Source: Bacteriovorax sp. (GTDB lineage Bacteria > Bdellovibrionota > Bacteriovoracia > Bacteriovoracales > Bacteriovoracaceae). From it: 64,000 nucleotides of DNA. Under the pieces are notes generated by a model, which saw nothing but the letters and a program-made list of their open reading frames with translations, did not search any database and had not been told where the DNA came from. The position numbers and the translations under genes are program-made. Positions within the stretch are counted from its first letter, which is position 1, and each line of letters begins with the position of its first letter. Shown here one piece after another: positions 18,737-27,538 of the stretch. The stretch covers positions 1 through 64,000 of the forward strand of contig JACMPM010000091.1 of the NCBI GenBank assembly GCA_014377485.1. Reading direction: 5' to 3'.

Positions 18737-21113
18737 GTCTTTAAATCTTCTTAATGGTAATAACGAAGCCCTAGAGCTCCTTGATTGGTTTCAATTAACC
18801 GATGACATGTCCAGTTTATCACACTTTGAGGTTACTAAAAGCAGATTGACCTCCCCGCCTCATTTTAAAAGTTCGGACTTTATTCAGCGTGACCTGGATC
18901 GACTGGATCTCTTTTTACAAAACTTTGATGATTTCTCAATTCTTTTTAATTCAAGATTGCGCATGCTTCCTGATAACGGCGAATTCTTCTCATTGATACC
19001 GGATCTATTTAAAGGTAAATTTTTTGAAGCTAAAGAATTAAATTTTTTCGCGCTCTTGATAGAAGCCTATATTCAAAATTATGCCTCTTTTAGCGACCTA
19101 GTTTTCGAAAAAGATTTTCAGCTGAAAGGCGATATTTCTCAAAAAATGAAGCGTCTTTTCGTAAATCCTCTTAGAGAATTTGTTGATTTTTCAGGCAATG
19201 CTTCTTACGAGCGACATCCCGTTTTGAAAAAGCTTTATGCAGAAGTGTTATCCCTAGAGGCAGATCTTCGAATTACTATTCAAAAAGCATCTAAGAATGA
19301 ACTTTATTCATCTCGCATGCAAATGGAAAATTACGATATTATCAATGACCGTTATGTATTGGCGATTCGCTCAGACTCATATAATTCAGAACTAGGCCCT
19401 ATAGTTTCGAGGTCACAGTCCGGCATGACCCTTTTTGTTGAACCATTTGAAGTCAGAGAAAAAGGCAATCGCCGAATTTTTTTACTCTCTGAAATTGAAG
19501 CTACCATTCTTAGGCTTACGATTGAGCTCTCAAAGGTTATTCATAGTTTTTCTGAAGAATCGAAGTCTATTTCTGAATGGGTTCTAGAGTTGGATTGGTT
19601 AAATACTAAGGCTACCTATTCATTAAAACTTGGACTAACAAAACCGACCCTGACTGATCAATTTTATTTTGAAATCAATGGACTTTTTCATCCACTAATT
19701 AAAAACCCTGTACGTAATAATTTATTTTTGGATAGAAGCCACAAGGGCTTAATAATTTCTGGTCCAAACACCGGCGGAAAAACGGTTGCTCTTAAGTCAC
19801 TTTGTTTATCTGTCTTATTTGTTCACTTGGGACTTTTTGTTCCGGCCAGCTCTGCGGAAATCTGTCCAGTTCAAGATCTTTTTTATTTCAGCCATGATCA
19901 TCAAAATTTATCAGAAGGTTTAAGCTCTTTTGCTTCTGAAGCTAAATACTATTTGGAACTTTTACAAATACTTGGCAAAAAGAACTTAATCGTTATTGAT
20001 GAGATTTTCAATTCTACATCTTCTGAAGAAGCTTCCGCTCTAGCGATCGCTTTTTTGGAAGAAGTTCATAACCGCTCATCTTCTAAAATTATAATATCGA
20101 CTCACCATCAGGTTTTAAAAACATTTATGCACGCTCGTGGTGATTATGTTTCTGCTCACGTTGGATTTGATTTTGAAACCAACCGTCCAACTTATAAACT
20201 AATCATTGGTGAGCCTGGTAGTTCGTTGGCTTTTAAAATTTTCGATAATCTTTCCGAAAAATTTGGTTTAAAAACTCAAATAAGCGCAATAGCAAAAACT
20301 CTCCTCGACGAAAAACATATAACCTATGAATCACTCCTGCAGGAGCTTTCACAAAAGAAAATTGATCTCGACAAACTTCTTGCCAACAATCGTAATTTGC
20401 AAATTGAACTAAAAAATCAAAAAGCCTCGATGGAAGGGATTCTCTTTCTAGAAAGAGAAAAAATATTAAATGATTATACCAAAAAAATTCGTTCCTATTT
20501 TGACCAAGCAGAGACACTCTTAGCTGAAGTTAAAAAAGGTGAAGTAACAAATCGCCGAAGTCTTACCAATGAAATTGGCACCATTTTGTCTGGCTTAAAT
20601 AAAGAAACCCCCAACAAGATTGTTAACTTCGATGTTGACCAGAAGTATTCACACTTTCGTCCTATATCATTTGATGATGTTCAAATGAATATGTCTGTTT
20701 TCTCTGTAAATATTAAAAAGAACGTCAAAGTGGTTCAACTTAATCCGCGAAGAAAAGAAATTCAGATTCAGCATGGCGCGCTCTCTGTTTGGGTAACGAC
20801 TGACAGCCTTCGCTGGCCTTCTGGAGTAAAGCCGACAACACCAAATGTCCGAATCAATGTAGAAAGAACTGTCAAAGGTGATATTGAAATTGATTGCCGC
20901 GGTATGCGGCTAGACGAATTTCAAAAAAGTTGTGAACTGGCCATAGATGAAGTTTTCAATGGCGAAATTCCATTTGTCACTATTATTCATGGCCATGGTA
21001 ACGGAGTTCTAAAAAATTGGCTGAGAAATTATTTAAAAAAAGAATACAAAGAACTGCACTTCGAAAACATTGAAGGTAACGATGGCTGCACTAAAATCAC
21101 TTTTCCTACTTAG
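18735..21113 (+). CDS. mutS2: MutS2 / RqcU ATPase with Smr endonuclease domain
   Basis: This 792-residue protein begins with the family signature EALELLDW at about residue 11. Walker A GPNTGGKT lies near 343 and Walker B LIVIDEIFNSTSSEEA near 420, with STHH following. Next come a coiled coil (about 530-600), a KOW-like segment (640-690) and a C-terminal Smr domain with DCRGMRLDEF and IIHGHGNGVL. Compared with consensus Smr, DLRG is DCRG and HGxGTG is HGHGNG. In Bacillus, MutS2 splits collided ribosomes and feeds 50S complexes to RqcH. GGTGAG eight bases before the ATG supports the start. The divergent neighbour is the NFACT gene. Confidence 0.95.
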   Translation: MSLNLLNGNNEALELLDWFQLTDDMSSLSHFEVTKSRLTSPPHFKSSDFIQRDLDRLDLFLQNFDDFSILFNSRLRMLPDNGEFFSLIPDLFKGKFFEAKELNFFALLIEAYIQNYASFSDLVFEKDFQLKGDISQKMKRLFVNPLREFVDFSGNASYERHPVLKKLYAEVLSLEADLRITIQKASKNELYSSRMQMENYDIINDRYVLAIRSDSYNSELGPIVSRSQSGMTLFVEPFEVREKGNRRIFLLSEIEATILRLTIELSKVIHSFSEESKSISEWVLELDWLNTKATYSLKLGLTKPTLTDQFYFEINGLFHPLIKNPVRNNLFLDRSHKGLIISGPNTGGKTVALKSLCLSVLFVHLGLFVPASSAEICPVQDLFYFSHDHQNLSEGLSSFASEAKYYLELLQILGKKNLIVIDEIFNSTSSEEASALAIAFLEEVHNRSSSKIIISTHHQVLKTFMHARGDYVSAHVGFDFETNRPTYKLIIGEPGSSLAFKIFDNLSEKFGLKTQISAIAKTLLDEKHITYESLLQELSQKKIDLDKLLANNRNLQIELKNQKASMEGILFLEREKILNDYTKKIRSYFDQAETLLAEVKKGEVTNRRSLTNEIGTILSGLNKETPNKIVNFDVDQKYSHFRPISFDDVQMNMSVFSVNIKKNVKVVQLNPRRKEIQIQHGALSVWVTTDSLRWPSGVKPTTPNVRINVERTVKGDIEIDCRGMRLDEFQKSCELAIDEVFNGEIPFVTIIHGHGNGVLKNWLRNYLKKEYKELHFENIEGNDGCTKITFPT

Positions 21114-22134
21114 TTTAATAGTATTCATTTTTACATCTTGTTCTCTATTGAAAAGCTATAATCATTCCATAGTAGATGATTTAATTGTCAATCCGGCTTC
21201 TAAGGGACATCAAAAAATTATCGATGGTATCCTTAGTTCCAAAAAATCTGTTTGGATGAAAATGTATCATCTCACCAACCCAGATGTAATCGACGCCCTC
21301 ATTTTTGCCCATAATAAAAAAGTAGATTTAAAAATCATTTTGGATTCAAGCAGTCTCTTGGAACCTAAATTTAAAAAAACCTTTGAAATTCTAAAAAATT
21401 CCGGCATAGAAGTCAGAGGTAGTTCTAACTGTTTTTCTGTTACTCACGAAAAAAGTATAATCATAGATTCGGAAACTGCCTTCATTACCAGCATCAATCT
21501 GACACGATCTTATGCTGAAACTCGAGACTTTGGAGTTGTTACCTCCAATCAAGAAATCGTAAAAGAAATGAACAGCGTCTTTATCTCGGACTGGCAAAAT
21601 GCTATTAGTAACACTTGCCAGACACCATCTCTGACGGCAAAAAACCTCATCTGGAGTCCCGTAAATGCTGAAGATAAATTAGTTGATCTCATCCATACTG
21701 CTCATACTTCAATTTTCACGACAGTTGAAAATTTAGGTAATAAAAAAATTGAACAGGCCCTAACCGAGATGGCATCTCAGGGAATAGAAATTAAGATGAT
21801 TGTTCCTCAGTGTGATAAGAACAAAAATCCCCTTTTTAATTATCCTTTTATTAACAGACTCTCACAGGGAAATGTAGATGTGAGAGTGATGCCTCATCCT
21901 TCCAGCAAAGATCGACCTTATATGCACTCTAAAATGATTTTAATCGATGAAAGACGTGCCTATATCGGTTCTATAAATTTTTCAAATAATTCAATTTTAA
22001 GAGCAAGAGAATTGGGAATTGTTTTTAATGATGAGGATGCAATTCAAAAAATTGATGAAGAATTCACGCGGGACTGGCGAGTTTCAATCGCACCAGTCCC
22101 ATTAAAACAAGGATTTTGTCCCGAACTTAATTGA
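21082..22134 (+). CDS. Phospholipase D-like lipoprotein with two HKD motifs
   Basis: The start is set at the ATG at 21082, with AAGG six bases upstream. It gives a lipoprotein signal MAALKSLFLLSLIVFIFTSC with lipobox FTSC. Two PLD half-sites are intact: HEKSIIIDSETAFITSINLT and HSKMILIDERRAYIGSINFS, each followed by the Ser-Asn pair. The size, 350 residues, fits bacterial PLD-fold phosphodiesterases that may act on phospholipid or nucleic acid in the envelope. It overlaps the end of mutS2 by 32 bases and converges on lepB with an 8-base overlap. Substrate is unknown. A lipid-anchored PLD would be in position to act on prey or self membranes, which is inference. Confidence 0.88.
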   Translation: MAALKSLFLLSLIVFIFTSCSLLKSYNHSIVDDLIVNPASKGHQKIIDGILSSKKSVWMKMYHLTNPDVIDALIFAHNKKVDLKIILDSSSLLEPKFKKTFEILKNSGIEVRGSSNCFSVTHEKSIIIDSETAFITSINLTRSYAETRDFGVVTSNQEIVKEMNSVFISDWQNAISNTCQTPSLTAKNLIWSPVNAEDKLVDLIHTAHTSIFTTVENLGNKKIEQALTEMASQGIEIKMIVPQCDKNKNPLFNYPFINRLSQGNVDVRVMPHPSSKDRPYMHSKMILIDERRAYIGSINFSNNSILRARELGIVFNDEDAIQKIDEEFTRDWRVSIAPVPLKQGFCPELN

Positions 22135-22909
22135 TTGGCGTTCCAATCCTTCCCGGACGGAACTTCATTGGATTCTCTCCAAATGGAAAAATAAATGAGA
22201 ACCACACAAACATTGCTCTTCCTTTAATCTGCTCATGATTAATAAATCCCCAATAACGAGAATCGTAAGAGAAATCGCGGTTATCACCCATCATGAAAAA
22301 CTTTCCTGCGGGGATAGTGATTTTATCGAAATCAACTTTAAAATAATTATCATTATCTTGCTGAATAACATGTTCGTGTTCGCCAGTTTTAACTTTATAA
22401 AATTTTAAATTATAACCTTTAAACTTATCATCCATATCCGCCATAGTCGCTTTGCCATCAATCTCATGGGGCTCAATTGCTTTATCATTGATATAAACAA
22501 CTTTGTTTCTAATTTCCAAAGTATCACCAGGAAGCCCAATAACTCGCTTAATATAGTTCACCGATAAATCTTTTGGATATTTAAAGACTACGACGTCGCC
22601 ACGTTTAGGATCGCTTTTTCCGGCAACATAAATCGGGTTAAAGCTAGTTTCGCCAAGTACGAAATCAGTAAAAGGAACTTTTAAACCGTAAGCAAACTTA
22701 TTAACAAGAATAAAATCCCCAATCATTAGTGTGGGAATCATTGACCCGGAAGGAATCCGAAATGGTTCAAAAAAAACAGATCTAAAAGTTAGGACTGCTA
22801 TAATGATTAAGATGATCGATTTAACTTCACTTATAAGCTTCTGTCTGCTGTTCATACCGTTAGTGCTTTTTGGCTTGAACATCTGGAGAAATAAACCGGA
22901 AAATCTCAT
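22127..22909 (-). CDS. lepB: Signal peptidase I
   Basis: LepB cleaves signal peptides of exported proteins at the periplasmic face of the inner membrane. One membrane span (about 30-47) precedes box B, RIPSGSM, with nucleophile S56. KRVIGLPGD follows with the general-base lysine K121, and box E is GDNRDFSYDSR. The 260-residue length is normal for a form with a single N-terminal anchor. TAGGT upstream of the ATG at 22907-22909 supports the first start. The gene follows the penicillin-binding protein gene by 7 bases. Confidence 0.95.
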   Translation of the reverse strand: MRFSGLFLQMFKPKSTNGMNSRQKLISEVKSIILIIIAVLTFRSVFFEPFRIPSGSMIPTLMIGDFILVNKFAYGLKVPFTDFVLGETSFNPIYVAGKSDPKRGDVVVFKYPKDLSVNYIKRVIGLPGDTLEIRNKVVYINDKAIEPHEIDGKATMADMDDKFKGYNLKFYKVKTGEHEHVIQQDNDNYFKVDFDKITIPAGKFFMMGDNRDFSYDSRYWGFINHEQIKGRAMFVWFSFIFPFGENPMKFRPGRIGTPIN

Positions 22910-22916
22910 ATCTTAC

Positions 22917-24320
22917 CTATACATTTTTTGCGCGGTGATGATGTCGTCTTCTTTTTGCTGGACGAGATTCACTTGGTGCACGTTTTGAATCGCTGCTTGT
23001 ATTCAAGGCGATTGGATTAATATTTTTATAATAGTATTCAATAATATTCTTTGCGAGCATAGAAGATTTTACATGCCACTTCTTAACGTTTACGTTCATA
23101 ACACTGATTGAAATTCCTTTTCCCTTGCTTTTTTCTCTAGGCATTGCGAAAGCTGCGAACCAATCTCGTTTTCCATATGGTGTACCACCTGTGATACTTC
23201 CTGTCTTCCCACCAATATCTAAAACATCCCGGTAGCTATTATTCATCTTTCTAAACGATTTTCTAGCCGTTCCATCATCAACGGTCATGCCCATCATCTC
23301 GTGCATTTCTTTAGAAGTTTCTAAAGATATAGCCCGTCTATCGTTCGATTGCTCCGGCCAGATATTTTCGCCAGTCTTTGGATCTACGATTTTTGAAATA
23401 AGTTTCGGTGTTCTGAAAACTCCATCATTGGCCACTACTGAAGCCATGGCTGCAGCGTGAATAGGTGAGATGACGGTATCAACATTATACCCAGACGCTA
23501 ATTCAGCTAATGAAAAGTCATCTTTAACTTGGTGAATCTCTGATTTTAAAAATCCAAATTCTTTCATGAGAGGTTGATTAAAGCCAAAACCCTCGGCCAT
23601 TTTCACTATTCCCTGACTTGTTGTATTTTTAATCGCAGCTTTTCCAAAAATAACGTTGTTCGATTTTGCGAAGGCCGTTTCAAAATTTTGAGTTTTATCC
23701 CAACGATTACTTTTTGATTCATTCAACTGATATTTGAATAGAGTTGTACTTCTTCCTCTGAAATCAAACATCGTTTCTTTTTTAACTTGAGAATTTTGTA
23801 AAAGTTCAGCTGTCGTGACCATCTTTATTAAGCTTGCAGATGGATGGGTGCTAGTCATAATTAAGTTTTTATTAAAACTATTTGCTTTTCCTTCATATCC
23901 AACCGCAGCCAAGACTCTTCCTGTCTCATTATCAATAACCGCAATGGTTGTGTAATCTGAACGATACTGCTTTAAAAGATTTTTAGCGTAATTTGTGAGG
24001 TTTTCGTTAAAATTGTATTCAACTTTCATCGAAATATTATTTAAAACAACTTTGTCCGGCCATTCAGCACCTTGCTGGAATGAACGTTCCATTGCCTCTT
24101 TAAATCCAACTGGCAATGGTGTTGCCGGACCTTCTTTTATTCCAGGTACCAGAGGTGCAACTGTCCCATCTTTTTGTTCAGCTGCATTTAATCTATTATT
24201 AAATTTACCCTGACAAATATTGAAGACTGTTCCGCCAAAGAATAACCCTAGGCTTAAAGTAGTAGTAATGAAGACAAACTTTCTGTTTGTTTTCGCTTTT
24301 TTGTTTTTCAACTTATCCAT
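22917..24320 (-). CDS. Penicillin-binding transpeptidase
   Basis: The 467-residue protein has one N-terminal membrane span (about 15-36) and a periplasmic transpeptidase domain with all three active-site motifs: SLIK (S163, K166), SNN (S220-N222) and KTG (372-374). There is no glycosyltransferase domain and little of the usual class B N-terminal domain. It is therefore a small D,D-transpeptidase-like enzyme in peptidoglycan synthesis or modification. The Lys/Arg/His-rich tail (RPAKRRRHHHRAKNV) is unusual and could bind nucleic acid or polyphosphate. lepB follows after 7 bases. The exact subtype is not clear. Confidence 0.88.
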   Translation of the reverse strand: MDKLKNKKAKTNRKFVFITTTLSLGLFFGGTVFNICQGKFNNRLNAAEQKDGTVAPLVPGIKEGPATPLPVGFKEAMERSFQQGAEWPDKVVLNNISMKVEYNFNENLTNYAKNLLKQYRSDYTTIAVIDNETGRVLAAVGYEGKANSFNKNLIMTSTHPSASLIKMVTTAELLQNSQVKKETMFDFRGRSTTLFKYQLNESKSNRWDKTQNFETAFAKSNNVIFGKAAIKNTTSQGIVKMAEGFGFNQPLMKEFGFLKSEIHQVKDDFSLAELASGYNVDTVISPIHAAAMASVVANDGVFRTPKLISKIVDPKTGENIWPEQSNDRRAISLETSKEMHEMMGMTVDDGTARKSFRKMNNSYRDVLDIGGKTGSITGGTPYGKRDWFAAFAMPREKSKGKGISISVMNVNVKKWHVKSSMLAKNIIEYYYKNINPIALNTSSDSKRAPSESRPAKRRRHHHRAKNV

Positions 24321-24360
24321 GTTTTATTAACCATCATGTTTTACTTCATGTAAGTTAATA

Positions 24361-24957
24361 TTATGGCCTGAAATTCTTCCCTATGACAAAATATTCTTTG
24401 CTAACTGACCGAACTGATTTTGGTCGGAGATTGTGAAAATCCTCAAAATGCTTTCTTTGAGTTTTTAAAAATACCTGAGCATCATTACTTTCAAAGACTT
24501 TTATGACTAAGTGTCCGCCAGGTTTTAAGAAGCGAGGCAAGAGTGAAAAAACCATTTCGACTAGATTAAGCGAGCGAATTTGATCAACGGACTGGATGCC
24601 AGTAGTGTTTGGTGCCATGTCAGATAATACTACATCAAATTGATCAGAGACTCCGAGTTCTGCCATAGTCTCAATTGTGAAAACATCTTTTTGAAAAAGT
24701 CGCACATTCGATAGATTTAAAAGTTTATTGTTTATTTCTTTGATATCCGAGCCGATTACAATCCCATCTTTGCCGATTTTTTCAGCGGTATATTGGATCC
24801 AAGAGCCTGGATGATAACCAAGATCTATAATCTGATCGCCTTTTTTTATGATTTTAAATCTTTCATCGATCTCTTCTAGCTTATAAACACTTCTGGCCAA
24901 GAAGTTTTCTTTTTTAGCTTTGTGGAAAAAGTGATCTTTTACTTTAAAATTTGACAT
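24361..24957 (-). CDS. rlmE: 23S rRNA 2'-O-ribose methyltransferase RlmE
   Basis: RlmE (RrmJ/FtsJ) methylates the 2'-OH of U2552 in 23S rRNA on the 50S particle. The four catalytic residues of the K-D-K-E type are present: K26 (SVYKLEEID), D113 (LSDMAPNTTG), K153 (VIKVFESND) and E188 (SKEYFVIG). SAM binding is by IDLGYHPGSWIQY. The length of 198 residues is normal. It follows the barstar-like gene by 6 bases. Confidence 0.95.
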   Translation of the reverse strand: MSNFKVKDHFFHKAKKENFLARSVYKLEEIDERFKIIKKGDQIIDLGYHPGSWIQYTAEKIGKDGIVIGSDIKEINNKLLNLSNVRLFQKDVFTIETMAELGVSDQFDVVLSDMAPNTTGIQSVDQIRSLNLVEMVFSLLPRFLKPGGHLVIKVFESNDAQVFLKTQRKHFEDFHNLRPKSVRSVSKEYFVIGKNFRP

Positions 24958-24963
24958 CGGAAA

Positions 24964-25299
24964 TTACTCTAAAACCAAAATTACGCGAGGGTTATCTTCG
25001 GCAGCGTCCATTATTGCCTGAATCATTGCGTCTATATATTCAGTTCCGAGTTTAGCCTTTAACAAGTTTACATGTTTGATTTTGATAATACTTTCGCTGG
25101 AAAAATCCGAGCTAAGATTGTCATATAATGAATCGAGATTTTTTGCGTAGAAGTGTGGGAAATTTAGTTGCTTGGCAAAAATAGCGTGAAGTTGTTCGCG
25201 GTTTTTAATTTCTTTTCCATTAATTAAAACTGAGCCTGAAGCCATTACTTGGAGTGAAAGAATCATCCCGCCCAACGCCAAAAGCGCTTTTTTTAACAT
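24964..25299 (-). CDS. Barstar-like protein with a signal peptide
   Basis: This small protein (111 residues) starts with a Sec signal, MLKKALLALGGMILSLQVMA, with cleavage expected after residue 20. The mature part follows the barstar fold: VLINGKEIKNREQLHAIFAK, FYAKNLDSLYDNLS, VNLLKAKLGTEYI and PRVILVLE. D56 and D60 match the two barstar aspartates (D35, D39) that plug the barnase active site. Classical barstar is cytoplasmic and guards the producer against its own RNase. Export is unusual, and no barnase gene is visible nearby. It is transcribed with rlmE. Fold assignment is strong by eye; target RNase and location are inference. Confidence 0.85.
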   Translation of the reverse strand: MLKKALLALGGMILSLQVMASGSVLINGKEIKNREQLHAIFAKQLNFPHFYAKNLDSLYDNLSSDFSSESIIKIKHVNLLKAKLGTEYIDAMIQAIMDAAEDNPRVILVLE

Positions 25300-25392
25300 A
25301 AAAAAACCCCATCACTAGAAAAGACTATTTGAGATGCTTTCTGCTCTTCTTTCATAGGAAAGTCAATCTAGTCCAGCTTTCATTTGTAATTT

Positions 25393-26370
25393 TTACGCAG
25401 CTAAACGAGTTTCTTTTTGAGCGCTGGCACGAGCCCTTATTTGCAAGGTATTGATCTGATATTTTTTTGCTTTATTAATCAACGTAGTTTTACTCATTCC
25501 CAACAATCTTGATGTTTCATTCACCCGGCCTTCAAAGCGCTCAAACATTGCTTTTAGGTACCACTCTTCAAAACTCTCTATTGCTTGATTAAAGTCTTGA
25601 GGGAAATGCGAAATAAAATCGATTTCAGATTGGGCCTGATTTGGTTTTAAATCACTCAAAAACCATTCTGGAAAATCTTCTTTTTTTAACTCTAGGCCAT
25701 CGCTGACTACTACCATGTATTCCAGACAGTTTTTGAGTTCTCGAAAATTTCCTTTCCAAACAGCATTTAGCATTAAGCTTTCTATCTCAACTCCCAATTT
25801 TAAATGGTTCTTCTGGTAAAGAATTTTCATCGCTTCAAATTGACGACGAAGCTCTGATAATAATATTTCTTTATTTTTATGAATTGGATCCAACTCAAGG
25901 TGAAAGACACTCAGACGAAAAAATAAATCTTCACGAAAACTTCCGGCCGCTACCATGGCCTTCAAGTCCTTATTGGTAGCCACAATCAAGCGTCCCTGGA
26001 AATCAAACGCGGCGGTAGAACCAATAGGCGTAAACTTTTTTTCCTCCAAAACATAAAGTAGTTTTTTTTGAGATTCAAGCGACAGTTCACCGATCTCATC
26101 TAAAAAAAGAGTACCTTTTCCTACCTCTTGAAAATAACCTAACTTATTTTCACTTGCCCCCGTAAAAGATCCTTTCCTGTGGCCAAAGAGTTCACTCTCT
26201 AAAAGGTCTTCTTTAATACTTGCCAAGTGCAAAACTAGAAACTGATCGCGGTTAATTCGAGATCGTTTAAATATTTTTTGAGCCATTTGAGACTTGCCGG
26301 TACCTGATGGCCCCGTAATTAAAATGGGTGAATTAATATTGATAATTTTTGATAATTGAGACAGATTCAT
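25393..26370 (-). CDS. Sigma-54-dependent transcriptional activator without a sensory domain
   Basis: The start is placed at the ATG at 26368-26370, preceded by GAGGT. A GTG 12 bases upstream is less likely. The 325-residue protein goes almost directly into the AAA+ domain: Walker A GPSGTGKS near residue 19, the sigma-54 contact loop as GSFTGA (usual GAFTGA), and Walker B GTLFLDEIGEL. A Fis-type helix-turn-helix lies near the end (NETSRLLGMSKTTLINKAKK). There is no receiver, GAF or PAS domain, so activity is probably set by level or by a partner, as in PspF. Targets are unknown. Confidence 0.92.
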   Translation of the reverse strand: MNLSQLSKIININSPILITGPSGTGKSQMAQKIFKRSRINRDQFLVLHLASIKEDLLESELFGHRKGSFTGASENKLGYFQEVGKGTLFLDEIGELSLESQKKLLYVLEEKKFTPIGSTAAFDFQGRLIVATNKDLKAMVAAGSFREDLFFRLSVFHLELDPIHKNKEILLSELRRQFEAMKILYQKNHLKLGVEIESLMLNAVWKGNFRELKNCLEYMVVVSDGLELKKEDFPEWFLSDLKPNQAQSEIDFISHFPQDFNQAIESFEEWYLKAMFERFEGRVNETSRLLGMSKTTLINKAKKYQINTLQIRARASAQKETRLAA

Positions 26371-26419
26371 GTTTGACCTCACTGAAAGATTATTCTGCTA
26401 AGGTCAACATAGTTCATCA

Positions 26420-26453
26420 GTTCAAGTTTTGAGCTTTATTCCAAACTTTGAAC
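26420..26453. promoter_or_regulatory. Inverted repeat at the end of the monophosphatase gene
   Basis: GTTCAAGTTT and AAACTTTGAAC pair (one bulge) around a 13-base loop just downstream of the stop codon at 26453 and about 50 bases upstream of the sigma-54 activator. There is no clear T-run. It could be a 3' stabilising hairpin or an operator. Confidence 0.35.
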
Positions 26454-27229
26454 TATTCTTTTTCATTTTCGAATTCGCTTTCAAAAGCCTTCAAAATAAT
26501 CGGAGCCAAAGAATCTGGCGCCCAAATCAATGCTCCTTTATAATTTTGGCGATCAAGCGTCGTCACTCTTTTGCCATTCTCATAGAAATGAAAACCTCTT
26601 TGAGCGCATAGAATTGTTCCAGCAGCGATATCCCAAACATTTTTTGGGGCGAGACTTATTATAAAATCACAAGCGCCAGAAGCTAATAAACCAAGTTTAA
26701 AAGCAATGCTTCCCCTGGGAGTAATGTCTATTTGTGGATTATCTAAGTATTTATCAAAATGCCCTTTGTGAAACTCAGAACGTGACACAAAAGTTAAAAT
26801 TTTTTGAATTGATTTATCGGTCGTTGGAACAAAAGGCATTTCAGTGTCGAGCGTAAAGCCGCTAAAAGGGTTGTAGAGCCATGCAAAATTGCTCGGATCA
26901 TCAATTACCGGAGTCTTCATTAACGCCAATGAAACAGCACATTCCGGACGTCCTTTAACCAATTCGCGGGTTCCATCGATTGGATCGAGAATGGCACAGG
27001 GAAAAACATATTCTTGAAAGTCTTCTTCACAAAAAAATGCATATTGGGAGTACTTGGGATGCTCTAAAAGTTTTTGCTTTACAAGGTTTGAGACAAAAAG
27101 ATCAATTTCTGTCACAAAACTTTTATCGTCTTTAAGGTCGACTTGAATATTACTCGAAGCATTTGGACCGAAAAGTTTGCTAAGCTTTTTTGTCAACTCA
27201 AGTATAACTTCATTTTGCATATTTTTCAT
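26453..27229 (-). CDS. Inositol monophosphatase-family phosphatase (CysQ/SuhB type)
   Basis: The 258-residue protein shows the metal-binding motifs of the IMPase superfamily: CEEDFQ (the GEE motif position), AILDPIDGTRELVKGRPECA (DPxDGT) and NVWDIAAGTILCAQRG (WDxAAG). The family includes inositol monophosphatase, 3'-phosphoadenosine 5'-phosphate phosphatase (CysQ), fructose-bisphosphatase and histidinol-phosphatase. REL after DPIDGT leans towards CysQ-like enzymes, but the substrate cannot be read from sequence alone. It is a single gene, downstream of a long structured intergenic stretch. Confidence 0.85.
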   Translation of the reverse strand: MKNMQNEVILELTKKLSKLFGPNASSNIQVDLKDDKSFVTEIDLFVSNLVKQKLLEHPKYSQYAFFCEEDFQEYVFPCAILDPIDGTRELVKGRPECAVSLALMKTPVIDDPSNFAWLYNPFSGFTLDTEMPFVPTTDKSIQKILTFVSRSEFHKGHFDKYLDNPQIDITPRGSIAFKLGLLASGACDFIISLAPKNVWDIAAGTILCAQRGFHFYENGKRVTTLDRQNYKGALIWAPDSLAPIILKAFESEFENEKE

Positions 27230-27316
27230 GTTTTTACGTCCCGCGATATTAAAAATTCTTACAAATTTACATTTAAATTAGTTGACTTGAGTATTTTATC
27301 AACAAAAAAGCCCGAG

Positions 27317-27325
27317 TTATCCACA
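27317..27325 (+). promoter_or_regulatory. DnaA box match (TTATCCACA)
   Basis: This is an exact copy of the high-affinity DnaA 9-mer. A second match to TTWTNCACA, TTATTCACA, is at 27465-27473 and a one-mismatch copy is at 27296-27304. Binding is inferred from the motif only. Confidence 0.5.
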
Positions 27326-27538
27326 AAATGATTTTATCAATCTATATTTTTTGTTAATTCTCTGCAAAATTTCTATTTATCATTTTCACTAGTTAGGATT
27401 GATATTAACAATCATTTTCTACTTGCTATTTATATAGTGCTGTTTTGAGACTGAACTGACGAAGTTATTCACATTAAGTCAAAAAATTGTCACTCGGGTA
27501 TTATTAGCAGATAGATGTTGTAAGAACCAATTTTTAGA

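Noticed and set aside
25425-25445. TGGCAC followed by TTGCA, resembling a sigma-54 promoter
   Set aside because: The gap is 10 bases instead of 5, and it lies inside the end of the activator gene.
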